The notes below the pieces were generated by a model that saw only the letters and a program-made list of their open reading frames with translations, was not told where the DNA came from and searched no databases. Position numbers and translations under genes: made by a program. From Lysobacter oculi (GTDB taxonomy: Bacteria; Pseudomonadota; Gammaproteobacteria; Xanthomonadales; Xanthomonadaceae), in NCBI RefSeq assembly GCF_003293695.1, contig NZ_CP029556.1, positions 1,808,001-1,872,000 on the forward strand: 64,000 nucleotides of DNA, in the 5' to 3' direction. Below are positions 49,426 through 60,931 of this stretch, in pieces. How positions within the stretch are numbered: position 1 is the stretch's first letter; the number at the start of each line of letters is the position of its first letter.

Positions 49426-50537
49426 CGGCGGGTCTCCGGCTGGGCGGAGACAGGCGTGGCGTTGGCCGGTGCCGGGGTGGCGGGGGATGTCGATGCGGCG
49501 GCAGGCGACGCGTTCGCCGGGCTCGTCGTCGGCGTGCTTGTCCGGGCAGCTTGCGTTGAAGGCGGAAGCCTCGGCCCCGACGCCATCGGCGGCGGGCCGG
49601 CGGTTGCGGCCTGCGGCGATGCACCCGCCGAAGCCGGCGAAGCCGATGCCGCGCCACCCGCCCCCGAAGGCACTTCCACCCCGCCCGTCGTGGCCGGGGT
49701 CACCGCGCGCACCTCGCGCAGCAGCAGCACTTCGCGGCCGCGATCAAGTCCGGCCGCCGGCAGCAGCGCGCCGACCAGGAAGGCGCGGCTGTCATCGGGT
49801 TCCAGCGACTGCACGGTGCCGACCTGGAAGCCCGGCGGGAAACGCCCGCCCAGCCCGGAGGTCTGTACCACGTCGCCGACGCGGATATCCGCCGTGCGCG
49901 GGATGTTGCCCAGCGAGATGCCGTCGCCGTGGCCATAGGCCACCAGCCGCACGCCGCTGCGCGCGACTTCGACCGGCACCGCGTGATCCGGATCGGTCAG
50001 CAGCAGCACGGTGGAGGTGCCGGGCTGGACCTCGATCACCTGCCCGAGCAGGCCGCCGGCATCCAGCACCATCTGGCCCATGCGCACGCCTTGGCGGCTG
50101 CCGGCATCCAGCACTAGGCGCTGCCGGGTCGGATCCAGGTCGATGTCGAGGATCGGCGCCAGCTGCACATCCAGCCGCCCCTGTTCGGCCACGCCGAGCA
50201 GGGCCTTGAGCCGCGTGTTCTCGGCGGATGCCGCCTGCAGCCGCGCCACCTGCGCGCCGGAGACCAGCAGCGCGTTGCGCAGCACGCGGTTGTCGTGCGC
50301 CAGCTGGTTGCGGGTCACCGCGTCGCTGCGCACTTTCTCGCCGAGGCGCGCGGGCATGCCGGCGGCTTCCCACAGCGGCTGCACCAGCAGGTTGCCGGTC
50401 TGGCGCAGCTGCGCCACCCAGCCCAGCCGGTGGTCAAGGAAGATCAGCGCCACCGACAGCGCCAGGTAGCCCAGCAGGCGCAGGCTGCCGGCGATGTCCT
50501 GCGGGCGGGAAGCGGCGGAACCTGCGTAGGGGGGCAC
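49422..50537 (-). CDS. mreC: Rod-shape-determining protein MreC
   Basis: About 371 residues from GTG at 50537; the frame is open to 50603, but VPPYAG is the expected start. A single membrane helix is near the N-terminus (LLGYLALSVALIFLDH), then a coiled coil (~75-105: NQLAHDNRVLRNALLVSGAQVARLQAASAENTRLKALLGV) and two beta-barrel domains (LDAGSRQGVRMGQMVLDAGGLLGQVIEV, VEVARSGVRLVAYGHGDGISL, GDVVQTSGLGGRFPPGFQVGTV). An unusually long Ala/Pro/Thr/Ser-rich C-terminal tail (~95 residues) follows. It scaffolds MreB to PBP2-RodA. Confidence 0.94.
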   Translation of the reverse strand: MPPYAGSAASRPQDIAGSLRLLGYLALSVALIFLDHRLGWVAQLRQTGNLLVQPLWEAAGMPARLGEKVRSDAVTRNQLAHDNRVLRNALLVSGAQVARLQAASAENTRLKALLGVAEQGRLDVQLAPILDIDLDPTRQRLVLDAGSRQGVRMGQMVLDAGGLLGQVIEVQPGTSTVLLLTDPDHAVPVEVARSGVRLVAYGHGDGISLGNIPRTADIRVGDVVQTSGLGGRFPPGFQVGTVQSLEPDDSRAFLVGALLPAAGLDRGREVLLLREVRAVTPATTGGVEVPSGAGGAASASPASAGASPQAATAGPPPMASGPRLPPSTQAARTSTPTTSPANASPAAASTSPATPAPANATPVSAQPETRR

Positions 50538-50639
50538 GATGTCGGTCTTGTCCGGGCGCGGCGGGTGGAGTGCGTGGAAGGTAGCGCGATGCGACCTCCC
50601 CAAGGCCGCGCGGCCCGCTCATCGCGGGCTGGTGGAGCA

Positions 50640-52772
<2,133 letters not shown>

Positions 52773-52811
52773 GCACCACCATCACAACGACGACAATCCA
52801 CAGGGGGAAAC

Positions 52812-53423
52812 ATGCGTCCGATCCAGGAACTGCTCACCGACGAGCAGGATGAAAATGCTGTCCGCAAGATCCTGCCGAAGGTCAACGAACTGCTGACCCG
52901 AGACGAGGTGGTCGAATACATGGCAGTGCAGAAGAAGCTGGTGGTGAACCTGTCGCCGGATGCCATCGTGCTGACCAACCGCCGCTTCATCCTGGTGCAG
53001 CCGAAGATGCTCGGCATGAGCTTCGTCGATTTCCCGTGGCGCGAAGTCGACAACGTGCACATGAGCGAGCAGATGGTCGGTGCGACCATCACCTGCAAGA
53101 CCACGACCGGCAAGTTCGTGTCGCTTGACAGCATCCCCAAGCGCCAGGCGCGGCGCATCTACGCCTATGCACAGCAGGTCGAGGAGCAGGCCTATGAGAA
53201 GCGCCAGCAGGTCGAGCTTGAGAAACTGCGCGCCTCCGCCGGTGGCGTGGTGCTGCACGCACCCTCTGCCGCAGCACCTCCGGTGCCACCGCCAATCGCC
53301 GCAGCGCCGGTGGCCGACGATCCGATGCAGGTGCTGGGCAAGCTCAAACAACTGCTCGATGCCGGCCTGATTTCGCAGGACGAGTTCGATGCGAAAAAGA
53401 CGGATGTGCTGGCGCGACTCTGA
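52812..53423 (+). CDS. PH-domain (YokE-like) plus SHOCT-domain cytoplasmic protein
   Basis: A 203-residue protein, ATG 52812 behind AGGGGGAAAC. Residues ~10-125 form a bacterial PH-like domain (NELLTRDEVVEYMAVQKKLVVNLSPDAIVLTNRRFILVQPKMLGMSFVDFPWREVDNVHM). A short coiled coil (QQVEEQAYEKRQQVELEKLRAS) and Pro/Ala linker follow. The C-terminal SHOCT motif is DDPMQVLGKLKQLLDAGLISQDEFDAKKTDVLARL. Such proteins are soluble and of unknown role; SHOCT segments are thought to mediate oligomerisation. Ends in a strong terminator. Confidence 0.88.
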   Translation: MRPIQELLTDEQDENAVRKILPKVNELLTRDEVVEYMAVQKKLVVNLSPDAIVLTNRRFILVQPKMLGMSFVDFPWREVDNVHMSEQMVGATITCKTTTGKFVSLDSIPKRQARRIYAYAQQVEEQAYEKRQQVELEKLRASAGGVVLHAPSAAAPPVPPPIAAAPVADDPMQVLGKLKQLLDAGLISQDEFDAKKTDVLARL

Positions 53424-53469
53424 AACAGAGGACGCACCGCGCACTGGATCTCCGCCTAGTGATGCAAAC

Positions 53470-53500
53470 GAAAACGCCGGCAACCGCCGGCGTTTTCTTT
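53470..53500. terminator. Bidirectional intrinsic terminator
   Basis: GAAAACGCCGGC (53470-53481) pairs perfectly with GCCGGCGTTTTC (53486-53497) around AACC, then TTT. It terminates the PH-SHOCT gene (stop 53423) and the converging lipoprotein gene (stop 53520). Confidence 0.92.
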
Positions 53501-53519
53501 GATGCAGGTCGAAACCGAA

Positions 53520-54230
53520 CTATTTCCACTTCGGCAACTTGCCCGGATCCAGCCCGCCGCTCTCGAACGTGGCTATGCGGGTGCCCGACGGCTTCACCGG
53601 GAACTCGATCGACACTTCCTGCGCGGACTTGAAGATGCGCCAGAGCGCGGCTTCGTCCTCGATGAACATGGCGATGGCTTCGTCGGTCTTCGGGCGCGAG
53701 CCGGCCAGCGTGCGCGGCTTGCCATCGACCTTCAGTTTCAGTCTGCAGCCGCCGTAGCAGTTGAAGTCGCCGCGCTGCATGACCAGGTAGGCGCTGCGGC
53801 CCCACTCGGGATGGTCGCGGAAGATCAGCTGCACGGTGCTGCGCCCTTCGGCCATGTCGATGCGCTCCTTCGACATGATCGCCGCGCTCAGCTGCCGGCC
53901 CTTGCCGGCCGGCACGCTCTGGTAGTCCCACAGGTTCTTCAGCCGGCGCTCGGCGCGGGCAGACTTGGCCTGGTTGTCCACTTCGGCGTACTGCGGGGCG
54001 ATCGCCGCGGCGGCCTGCGTGCCGGGGTAGCGGCTGCGCAGTTCATCCGCCTGCGACAGCGCCAGCTCCCAGTTCTTCGCCGCCAGCGCCTCGTCGAAGT
54101 TGCGCTTCAACGGGGCGGCGGCGGCTTCCTGCTGCGCGGCCTGCGCGGCCGCGGCCGCCTGCGGGTCTTCTTCTTTCTTGCAGGCGGACAGCGCGGCCAG
54201 CAAGGCCAGCGGCAGCAGGAGGCGCTTCAT
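53520..54230 (-). CDS. Lipoprotein of unknown function, coupled to an M1 peptidase
   Basis: A 236-residue lipoprotein (MKRLLLPLALLAALSACKK, lipobox LSAC) from ATG 54230, which overlaps the stop codon of the upstream M1 peptidase gene (ATGA). The mature part has an Ala/Gln-rich helix, a TPR-like stretch (DEALAAKNWELALSQADELRSRYPGTQAA) and a beta-rich domain with DFNCYGGCRLKLKVDGK and WRIFKSAQEVSIEFPV. The Cys-x3-Cys pair may be a disulfide. I do not know the family. The translational coupling suggests it works with the peptidase. Confidence 0.8.
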   Translation of the reverse strand: MKRLLLPLALLAALSACKKEEDPQAAAAAQAAQQEAAAAPLKRNFDEALAAKNWELALSQADELRSRYPGTQAAAAIAPQYAEVDNQAKSARAERRLKNLWDYQSVPAGKGRQLSAAIMSKERIDMAEGRSTVQLIFRDHPEWGRSAYLVMQRGDFNCYGGCRLKLKVDGKPRTLAGSRPKTDEAIAMFIEDEAALWRIFKSAQEVSIEFPVKPSGTRIATFESGGLDPGKLPKWK

Positions 54231-56170
54231 CACTTCTTCCCGTCGCCCGCTTCGGCCTTGGCGATCGCTTCCTCCACCGAGCCGGTGGTGATCGGGTGGT
54301 AGGCCGGCTTGGCCTTGGCGAACACCTGCTTGGCGAAGGCCAGGCCGTCCGGCGTTTTCACCAGCGCGCCGTAGATCGGCATGATCAGCTTGCGGCGGCC
54401 GACGCGCTCCAGGAACTTGGCGATCTCCGGACGCGCATCGGTGTAGCCGCTGCGCACGGTGAGCGGGTACCAGCGCATGGCGATCTCGCCGTTCGGCGTG
54501 CCGGTGAAGTGGTAGGCGTCATCCAGCTGCTTGAGCTGCTCGGCCGGCAGCGTGTCCGGCAGGCCTTCGATGAAATGCACCCATTCCTGCGTGGACCACT
54601 TATCGGTCAGCGAAGCCGCCGGCAGCGTGTTGGTGCCGGCCCATGCGGTGCGCGCGGTATCGACCACCGAGAACGGACGCGACTGCACCTGCGGCGCGAA
54701 CGCCGGCACGCCGGGCTTGTAGACCCATTCCTCGATCTGGGCCATCGTCGCCTTGCCCGGATTCTTGTCGACCAGGTTGGCCTTGATGTAGTCGAGGAAC
54801 TGCTGCGTGGTGATCGACTGGAAGGCGAAGTGGTCGAAGTAGCCCTTCAGGAACGGGTCGAAGGTCTCGCGGCCATAGGTCTGCTCCAGCCACTGCAGCA
54901 TCCACGCGCCCTTGGTGTAGACGGTGGACGAGGACGAACCATCCGGGTCGGCCAACTCGCCCGGCTTGAGCGCCATGACCTGCAGCTTGGGATCGAGCGT
55001 CTCGTATTCCTTCTTCAGCTCGTCGCGGTCGATGACGTGCTCCATGTCGGCCATGTCCTGGCCGTACATCGCCTCGGTGATGCGGCCCTGCACGTAGGTG
55101 GTGAAGCCCTCGTTCAACCACGCGTCGCGGTCGGTGGCGAAGGTGACCAGATTGCCGGACCAGCTGTGCGCGAGCTCATGCGCGATCAGCGAGACCAGCG
55201 ACTTGTCGCCCACGATCACCGTCGGCGTGGCGAAGGTCAGGCGCGGGTTCTCCATGCCGCCATAGGGGAAGGACGGCGGCAGCACCAGCATGTCGTAGCG
55301 ATCCCAGCGGTAGGGGCCATACAGCTTCTCGGTGGTGGCGATCATCTTCTCGGTGTCTTCGAATTCCTTGTTCGCCTTGTCCACCATCGACGGCTCGGCC
55401 CACACGCCGCTGCGCGCGCTCACCGGCTTGAACACCAGGTCTCCGGCTGCGATGGCGAGCAGGTAGGACGGGATCGGCTGCGGCATCTTGAAGGTGTAGT
55501 CGCCGTCACGCACGGCGGCCGGATCGTTGTCGGCGCTCATCAGCACCATCACGTCCTTCGGGCTGGTGACGTGCGCGGTGTAGGTGAAGCGGATCTGCGG
55601 CGTGTCCTGCAGCGGCACCCAGCTGCGCGCGTGGATCTGCTGCGACTGGCTGAACATGAAGGGCGTCTTCTTGCCCTCGGTCATCGAAGGCTCCAGCCAC
55701 TGCAGGCCCGAGGCGTTCGGCGAGGTGCGATAGGTGACGCGCACCTTGCCCGGGCGCTCCGGGGTTTCGATGGTGAGCTTGGTGCCGAGCACCTTGTCGG
55801 CAGCCGGTGCCAGCGCGAACTTCAGCGGCTGCCACTGGCCGTTGACCTCGCCTTCGGCCTTTTCGATGGTCAGGTCGCGGGTGTCGAGGACCAGCTGGGT
55901 CGCGGCCTTGTCGATCCAGTCGAGCGTGTAGGTCGCGGTGCCGGCCAATTCCTTCTTGGCGAAGTCGACGTTGAGGTCGAGGGCGAGATCCTTGGTGCGC
56001 ACCTTCCCGGGTTCGGCATAGGAATGTTCATCGATGACCTGCGTCGGCCCGGCGGCGGCCGGCGCGGGCGCGCTGGCGGCGGGCTGGGCCGGGGCGTTGG
56101 CGGCCTCCGGTTTCGGGCAGCCGGCCAGCAGGGCGGCGGCGATGGAGAGCATGAGCACGGAATGGCGCAT
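54230..56170 (-). CDS. M1-family aminopeptidase lipoprotein (leukotriene A4 hydrolase type)
   Basis: A 646-residue zinc aminopeptidase. Lipobox LLAGC (Cys18) with a Pro/Ala linker places it in the periplasm, lipid anchored. N-terminal saddle ~50-255, catalytic domain ~256-490 with exopeptidase motif PYGGMENPRLTF, zinc site HELAHSW with the second Glu in WLNEGFTTYVQGRI, and Tyr in the YGGM-adjacent region. The C-terminal helical repeat domain (~500-640) is of the LTA4H type (GRRKLIMPIYGALV). It degrades peptides in the envelope. Overlaps the next lipoprotein gene by 3 bp. Confidence 0.93.
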   Translation of the reverse strand: MRHSVLMLSIAAALLAGCPKPEAANAPAQPAASAPAPAAAGPTQVIDEHSYAEPGKVRTKDLALDLNVDFAKKELAGTATYTLDWIDKAATQLVLDTRDLTIEKAEGEVNGQWQPLKFALAPAADKVLGTKLTIETPERPGKVRVTYRTSPNASGLQWLEPSMTEGKKTPFMFSQSQQIHARSWVPLQDTPQIRFTYTAHVTSPKDVMVLMSADNDPAAVRDGDYTFKMPQPIPSYLLAIAAGDLVFKPVSARSGVWAEPSMVDKANKEFEDTEKMIATTEKLYGPYRWDRYDMLVLPPSFPYGGMENPRLTFATPTVIVGDKSLVSLIAHELAHSWSGNLVTFATDRDAWLNEGFTTYVQGRITEAMYGQDMADMEHVIDRDELKKEYETLDPKLQVMALKPGELADPDGSSSSTVYTKGAWMLQWLEQTYGRETFDPFLKGYFDHFAFQSITTQQFLDYIKANLVDKNPGKATMAQIEEWVYKPGVPAFAPQVQSRPFSVVDTARTAWAGTNTLPAASLTDKWSTQEWVHFIEGLPDTLPAEQLKQLDDAYHFTGTPNGEIAMRWYPLTVRSGYTDARPEIAKFLERVGRRKLIMPIYGALVKTPDGLAFAKQVFAKAKPAYHPITTGSVEEAIAKAEAGDGKK

Positions 56171-56318
56171 GGAGCGGTCTCGACGAAGGGGAAAGGCCCG
56201 AGTTTAGCCGCGTCGCCGCAACCGGGGTGGACCGTGCCCATGCGTCCCCCCACTTACGGCACGGGCCAATCGGGCGCGCGTAGCAGATGCTGTGCGCCGA
56301 ACCACCGCCGGCATTTCC

Positions 56319-58550
56319 ATGACCACGCGCCCCGCCCGCACCCTGCTCGCCCTCGCGCTCGCCTTGGCCTGCGCCCTGCCCGCCGCAGCCGCCGAGGAAG
56401 CGGGCACGCAACTCCCCGTCCACGACATCCCGCGCATCGGCGGCGACATCACCATTGACGGCGTGCTGGACGATGCCGCGTGGTCGCAGGCGCAGGTCGT
56501 GGATATCGCTTTCGAGGTCTCGCCCGGCGACAACATCCCCGCCCCGCAGAAGACCACGGTGCGCGTGGGCCACGACGAGCACGCGCTCTACGTCGCCTTC
56601 CACGCCGAGGACACCGACCCTTCGCGCATCCGCGCCTACCTGCGCGACCGCGACAGCGCGTTCAACGACGACTGGGTCGGCATGTTCATGGACACCTTCG
56701 ACGACCAGCGCCGCGCCTACGAGTTCTTCGTCAACCCGCTCGGCGTGCAGATGGACCTGATCAAGGACGAGACCAACGGCGGTAACGAGGATTCCAGCTG
56801 GGACGGGCTGTGGACCAGCGCCGGGCGCATCACCGACACCGGCTACGACGTCGAGATCCGCATCCCCTTCTCCACCCTGCGTTTCCGCAACGTGGAAGGC
56901 ATGCAGCGCTGGGGCATCGGCTTCTTCCGCAACTACCCGCGCGACAAGCGCCACCAGCTGATGTCGAACCGGGTCAAGCGCGGCGGCAACTGCCTGACCT
57001 GCACGCTGGAGAAATACCAGGGCATGGCCGGCGTGCAGCAGGGCCGCAACTTGGAGGTCGTGCCGAGCCTGACCGTGGGCCGGTCGGAGACGCGCAGCGC
57101 CGCCGGCCAACCGTGGCGCAACGACGGCTTCAAGGTCGAACCCGGCCTCGACGTGTCCTGGGCGCCTTCGCCCAACATGACGCTCAACGCGACGATCAAT
57201 CCCGACTTCTCGCAGGTCGAATCCGACCAGGCGCAGCTCGACCTCAACCAGAGTTTCGCGCTGTATTTCGATGAGAAGCGGCCGTTCTTCATGGAAGGCT
57301 CGGACTACTTCAACACGCCGCTGCAGGTGCTCTACACGCGGCAGATCGCCGACCCCGATGCCGGTCTGCGCGTCACCGGCCGCAGCGGTTCCGGCGCCTA
57401 CGGTGCGCTGGTCGCGCGTGATGCCGTCACCCAGCTGCTCCTGCCGGGCGCGCTCGGCTCCGGCTTCACCGTGCTCGACCAGCCGGTCAACGTGGCGGTC
57501 GGCCGCTACCGCCACAACCTCAACGACCAGACCACGGTCGGCGTGATCGGCACCTTCCGCCACGGCGACCATTATTCGAATGATGTCGTCGGCGTCGATG
57601 GCCGCTGGCAGACCGGCCACCACACCGTGTCCACGCAGCTGCTCAGCAGCCAGTCCGAATACCCGAGCGTGCTCGGCTTGGCCGACGACAGTCCGTCGGG
57701 CAAGGCGATGCGCGCCTACTACGGCTACAACGACCGCAACTGGTCGTTCAACAGCTGGCATGAGCGCATCGATCCCGGCTTCCGCGCCGACCTCGGCTTC
57801 ATCGGCCAGGTCGGCTACCGCAAGTCGCTGGTCGGCGGCGGCCGCAACTGGTTCCGCGACGGCAAGCCGTTCAACCGCTTCAACCTCTACGCCGACTGGG
57901 ACATCACCCATCGCGCCGACGGCCAGCTGCTGGAAAACGAGTTCGAGACCAGCTTCAATGTACGCGGCCCGCTGCAGAGCGATTTCAGCCTGATCGGCAT
58001 GAGCCGAGAGCGCTTCTGGAACGGCGTGATGTTCGACGAGGCCTACGTCGCCTTAAACGGCAGCTTCCGTCCGCGCGGCGGCATGCTGTTCGGCGTGTAC
58101 GCGCGCAGCGGCACCCAGATCGACCTCACCGCCACCCGTCGCGGGCGCGGCAACGCCATCGAGACCTGGGGCGATGTGGACATCGGACGCCGCCTCAACC
58201 TCAACTGGTCGCTGAGCCGCCAGCAGCTGGACCGCGATGGCGGCACCGCCTTCAGCGCATCACTGGCCGACGTGCGCCTGGGTTGGCAGATCGACCCGCG
58301 CCAGCGCATCCGCCTGGCCCTGCAGGGCAACCGCATCGACCGCGACCCGCTGCTCTACACGCGCCCGGTCAACGCCCACTCGCGCAGTACCGCCGCGCAG
58401 CTGATCTATTCGTACAAGGTCAATCCGCGCACCGCGTTCTACGCCGGCACTTCGTTCGGCGCCTTCATGGACGATGCGAACCCCGAGCTGTTCAACAACA
58501 GCCGCAGCCTGTTCCTGAAGTTCAGCTACGCCTGGCAGCCGCAGTTCTGA
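56319..58550 (+). CDS. Predicted outer-membrane protein with N-terminal CBM9-like domain and DUF5916 barrel
   Basis: A 743-residue exported protein; ATG 56319 (GTG 56292 possible). Signal peptide LLALALALACALPAAAA. Residues ~45-215 match the carbohydrate-binding family 9-like fold: GDITIDGVLDDAAWSQAQVV, VRVGHDEHALYVAFHAEDTDP, DDWVGMFMDTFDDQRRAYEFFVNPLGVQMD and YDVEIRIPFSTLRFRN. From ~265 on it is a beta-strand-rich region of alternating Arg/Tyr/Asn strands typical of DUF5916, with YFDEKRPFFMEGSDYF (a strong family motif) and a C-terminal aromatic strand ending QF. Likely an outer-membrane beta-barrel; ligand unknown. Confidence 0.87.
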   Translation: MTTRPARTLLALALALACALPAAAAEEAGTQLPVHDIPRIGGDITIDGVLDDAAWSQAQVVDIAFEVSPGDNIPAPQKTTVRVGHDEHALYVAFHAEDTDPSRIRAYLRDRDSAFNDDWVGMFMDTFDDQRRAYEFFVNPLGVQMDLIKDETNGGNEDSSWDGLWTSAGRITDTGYDVEIRIPFSTLRFRNVEGMQRWGIGFFRNYPRDKRHQLMSNRVKRGGNCLTCTLEKYQGMAGVQQGRNLEVVPSLTVGRSETRSAAGQPWRNDGFKVEPGLDVSWAPSPNMTLNATINPDFSQVESDQAQLDLNQSFALYFDEKRPFFMEGSDYFNTPLQVLYTRQIADPDAGLRVTGRSGSGAYGALVARDAVTQLLLPGALGSGFTVLDQPVNVAVGRYRHNLNDQTTVGVIGTFRHGDHYSNDVVGVDGRWQTGHHTVSTQLLSSQSEYPSVLGLADDSPSGKAMRAYYGYNDRNWSFNSWHERIDPGFRADLGFIGQVGYRKSLVGGGRNWFRDGKPFNRFNLYADWDITHRADGQLLENEFETSFNVRGPLQSDFSLIGMSRERFWNGVMFDEAYVALNGSFRPRGGMLFGVYARSGTQIDLTATRRGRGNAIETWGDVDIGRRLNLNWSLSRQQLDRDGGTAFSASLADVRLGWQIDPRQRIRLALQGNRIDRDPLLYTRPVNAHSRSTAAQLIYSYKVNPRTAFYAGTSFGAFMDDANPELFNNSRSLFLKFSYAWQPQF

Positions 58551-58595
58551 GCCAAGCGGTGATGGCGGATGCGGCGGGACAGCCGCGCCGCCCGC

Positions 58596-59360
58596 TCAGG
58601 CCTTGTAGCCGGTGTGGATGGCGACGATACCGGCGCTGAGGTTGCGATAGCCGGCCCGCGCGAAGCCCGCCGCCTGCATCATCGCCTTCAGTTGTTCCTG
58701 CGGCGGATGCTTGCGGATCGACTCGGCGAGGTACTGGTAGCTGTCGGCATCGTTGGCGAACAGCTTGCCGAGCTTCGGCAGCACCTTGAAGCTGTGGAAG
58801 TCGTAGACCGGCTTGAACCAGGCGGCGGTGACTTCGGAAAATTCCAGCACCCGCGCCTGCCCACCCACCTTCAGCACGCGATGCATCTCGCGCAACGCAG
58901 CCTCCTTGTCGGTGACGTTGCGCAGGCCGAAGGCGATCGTGACCAGGTCGAAGCTGGCATCCGGGAACGGCAGCTTCTCGGCGTTGCACTGCACGTACTC
59001 GAAGCCGCGCACGTTGCCGCGGTCGGTCATGCGGTCGCGGCCGACCTTCAGCATCGACACGTTGATGTCGCCCAACAGCAGCTCGCCCTTCTCACCGACG
59101 CGATCCTTGAGCAGCGCGGCGATGTCGCCGGTGCCGCCGGCCAGGTCCAGCACGCGGTCACCCGGCTTCACCTGCGCGGTGGCGACGAAGTAGCGCTTCC
59201 AGACCCGGTGGATGCCGAGCGACATCAGGTCGTTCATCAGGTCGTAGCTGGAGGCGACCGAGGTGAAGACCTCGCCGACGAGTTTCTGCTTGTCGCCCGT
59301 GGGCACGTCGCGGAAACCGAAGTGGGTGGTGTCGGAGCGGTTCGGGTCGGATGCGTTCAT
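58596..59360 (-). CDS. ubiE: Ubiquinone/menaquinone biosynthesis C-methyltransferase UbiE
   Basis: A 254-residue SAM-dependent methyltransferase for the C-methylation step of ubiquinone (and menaquinone where made). N-terminal [44 protein letters not shown]-binding motif [16 protein letters not shown], motif [41 protein letters not shown]. It ends [11 protein letters not shown]. It begins 25 bp after the hslU stop on the same strand and may share its transcript. Confidence 0.96.
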   Translation of the reverse strand: MNASDPNRSDTTHFGFRDVPTGDKQKLVGEVFTSVASSYDLMNDLMSLGIHRVWKRYFVATAQVKPGDRVLDLAGGTGDIAALLKDRVGEKGELLLGDINVSMLKVGRDRMTDRGNVRGFEYVQCNAEKLPFPDASFDLVTIAFGLRNVTDKEAALREMHRVLKVGGQARVLEFSEVTAAWFKPVYDFHSFKVLPKLGKLFANDADSYQYLAESIRKHPPQEQLKAMMQAAGFARAGYRNLSAGIVAIHTGYKA

Positions 59361-59385
59361 GGCGGGATTATCGCATCGGGGCGAG

Positions 59386-60771
59386 TCAGAGGATGTACCG
59401 GCTCAGGTCCGGGTCCTGCACCAGCTGGCCCAGGTGCGCATCGACGTAGGCCGCATCGATCACCACCTCGCCACCCTTGTCGGGCGCTTCGAAGCTCAGG
59501 GTGTCGAGCAGTCGCTCCAGCACCGTGTGCAGGCGACGCGCGCCGATGTTCTCCTGGCGTTCGTTGACCAGCGCGGCGATCTCCGCAAGGCGGTCCACGG
59601 CATCATCGGCAAAGCGCAGCGTCACGCCTTCGGTGGCGAGCAGGTCCACGTACTGCCGCGTCAGCGCGGCCTTCGGTTCGGTCAGGATGCGCACGAAATC
59701 CTCCTTGCGCAGCGCACTCAACTCCACGCGGATCGGGAAGCGGCCCTGCATCTCGGGGATCAGGTCGCTCGGCTTGGCCAGATGGAACGCACCGCTGGCG
59801 ATGAACAGGATGTGGTCGGTCTTCACCGGCCCGTACTTGGTGCTGACCGTCGAGCCCTCGACCAGCGGCAGCAGGTCGCGCTGCACGCCTTCGCGGCTGA
59901 CATCCGCGCCCATGCCTTCGCTGCGCTTGGCGACCTTGTCGATCTCGTCGATGAAGACGATGCCGTGCTGTTCGCAGGCTTCGATCGCCGCATTGCGCAC
60001 TTCGTCCTCGTTGACCAGCTTGCCGGCCTCCTCTTCGATCAGCAGCATGCGCGCGGCTTTGACCGTGAGCTTCTTCGCCTGCGTCTTGCCGCCTCCGAGC
60101 TGCGAGAACATCGAGCGCAGCTGCTGGCCCATCTCCTCCATACCGGGCGGCGCCATGATGTCGACGTTGCCCATCGACACCGATGTCTCGATCTCGATTT
60201 CGCGGTGATCCAGCTCGCCCGCGCGCAGCTGCTGGCGGAACTTGCGGCGGGTATCACCTTCCACCTTCTCCACCTTCGAGGGCTCGTCCTTCGTCGCCTC
60301 GTCGATGTTGAAGCCGAAGCTGGTCGCCTGCCGTTGCGGCAGCAGCGCATCGAGGATGCGGTCTTCGGCGCGTTCCTCGGCCTGCGTGCGCACGCGCTGC
60401 TTGGCCTGCGCGCGATACAGCTTGACCGCGGTATCGGCCAGGTCACGGATGATCTGCTCGACGTCCTTGCCGACGTAGCCGACCTCGGTGAAGCGCGTGG
60501 CTTCCACCTTCACGAACGGCGCGTTGGCGAGCGTGGCCAGCCGTCGCGCGATCTCGGTCTTGCCGACGCCGGTTGGGCCGATCATCAGGATGTTCTTGGG
60601 CGTGACTTCGCGGCGCATCTCATCGTCGAGCTGCATGCGGCGCCAGCGGTTGCGCAGCGCGATGGCGACCGCGCGCTTGGCATCGCCCTGGCCGACGATG
60701 TGGCGGTCGAGCTCGGCGACGATCTCGCGTGGCGTCATGGAGGCGGAGGAATTGTCGATGTGGGTTTTCAT
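59386..60771 (-). CDS. hslU: ATP-dependent protease ATPase subunit HslU
   Basis: A 461-residue AAA+ unfoldase that feeds the HslV peptidase. Start ATG 60771 (MKTHIDNSS). N-terminal [34 protein letters not shown]; Walker [17 protein letters not shown]; pore motif GYVGKDVE; I-domain ~110-230; Walker [16 protein letters not shown]-terminal [16 protein letters not shown] and DLSRYIL, the tail that docks in HslV. Its 5' side is separated from hslV by a 160-bp gap holding paired hairpins. Confidence 0.97.
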   Translation of the reverse strand: MKTHIDNSSASMTPREIVAELDRHIVGQGDAKRAVAIALRNRWRRMQLDDEMRREVTPKNILMIGPTGVGKTEIARRLATLANAPFVKVEATRFTEVGYVGKDVEQIIRDLADTAVKLYRAQAKQRVRTQAEERAEDRILDALLPQRQATSFGFNIDEATKDEPSKVEKVEGDTRRKFRQQLRAGELDHREIEIETSVSMGNVDIMAPPGMEEMGQQLRSMFSQLGGGKTQAKKLTVKAARMLLIEEEAGKLVNEDEVRNAAIEACEQHGIVFIDEIDKVAKRSEGMGADVSREGVQRDLLPLVEGSTVSTKYGPVKTDHILFIASGAFHLAKPSDLIPEMQGRFPIRVELSALRKEDFVRILTEPKAALTRQYVDLLATEGVTLRFADDAVDRLAEIAALVNERQENIGARRLHTVLERLLDTLSFEAPDKGGEVVIDAAYVDAHLGQLVQDPDLSRYIL

Positions 60772-60849
60772 GGGGATTTTTGTTTGCCTGTTTCCGATGG
60801 CGGTCCGTGCAGGCCCGTGGCCCGGCGCGACACGCCGTGAATCCATCCA

Positions 60850-60908
60850 TGGAGGCTCTCAACGCGGCATCCATGCCGCGTAAGGTCGCGCCGACCCACA
60901 GGCCTCCA
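60850..60908. repeat. Structured element between hslV and hslU
   Basis: An outer stem TGGAGGC (60850-60856) pairs with GCCTCCA (60902-60908). Inside it lies a perfect hairpin CGCGGCAT/ATGCCGCG (60863-60880, loop CC). A smaller CCATCCATGG palindrome is just upstream (60843-60852). The CATCCATG core recalls the CCATGG-type core of the lipB-lipA element, so both may belong to a class of Xanthomonadaceae intergenic repeats, or this one may regulate hslU translation. Confidence 0.5.
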
Positions 60909-60931
60909 CGACCTGAATCATTCGATACGAC

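Noticed and set aside
46942..49938. 998-residue forward open frame opposite mrdA, mreD and mreC
   Set aside because: It lies antisense to three well-identified genes and has the low-complexity composition typical of GC-rich shadow frames.
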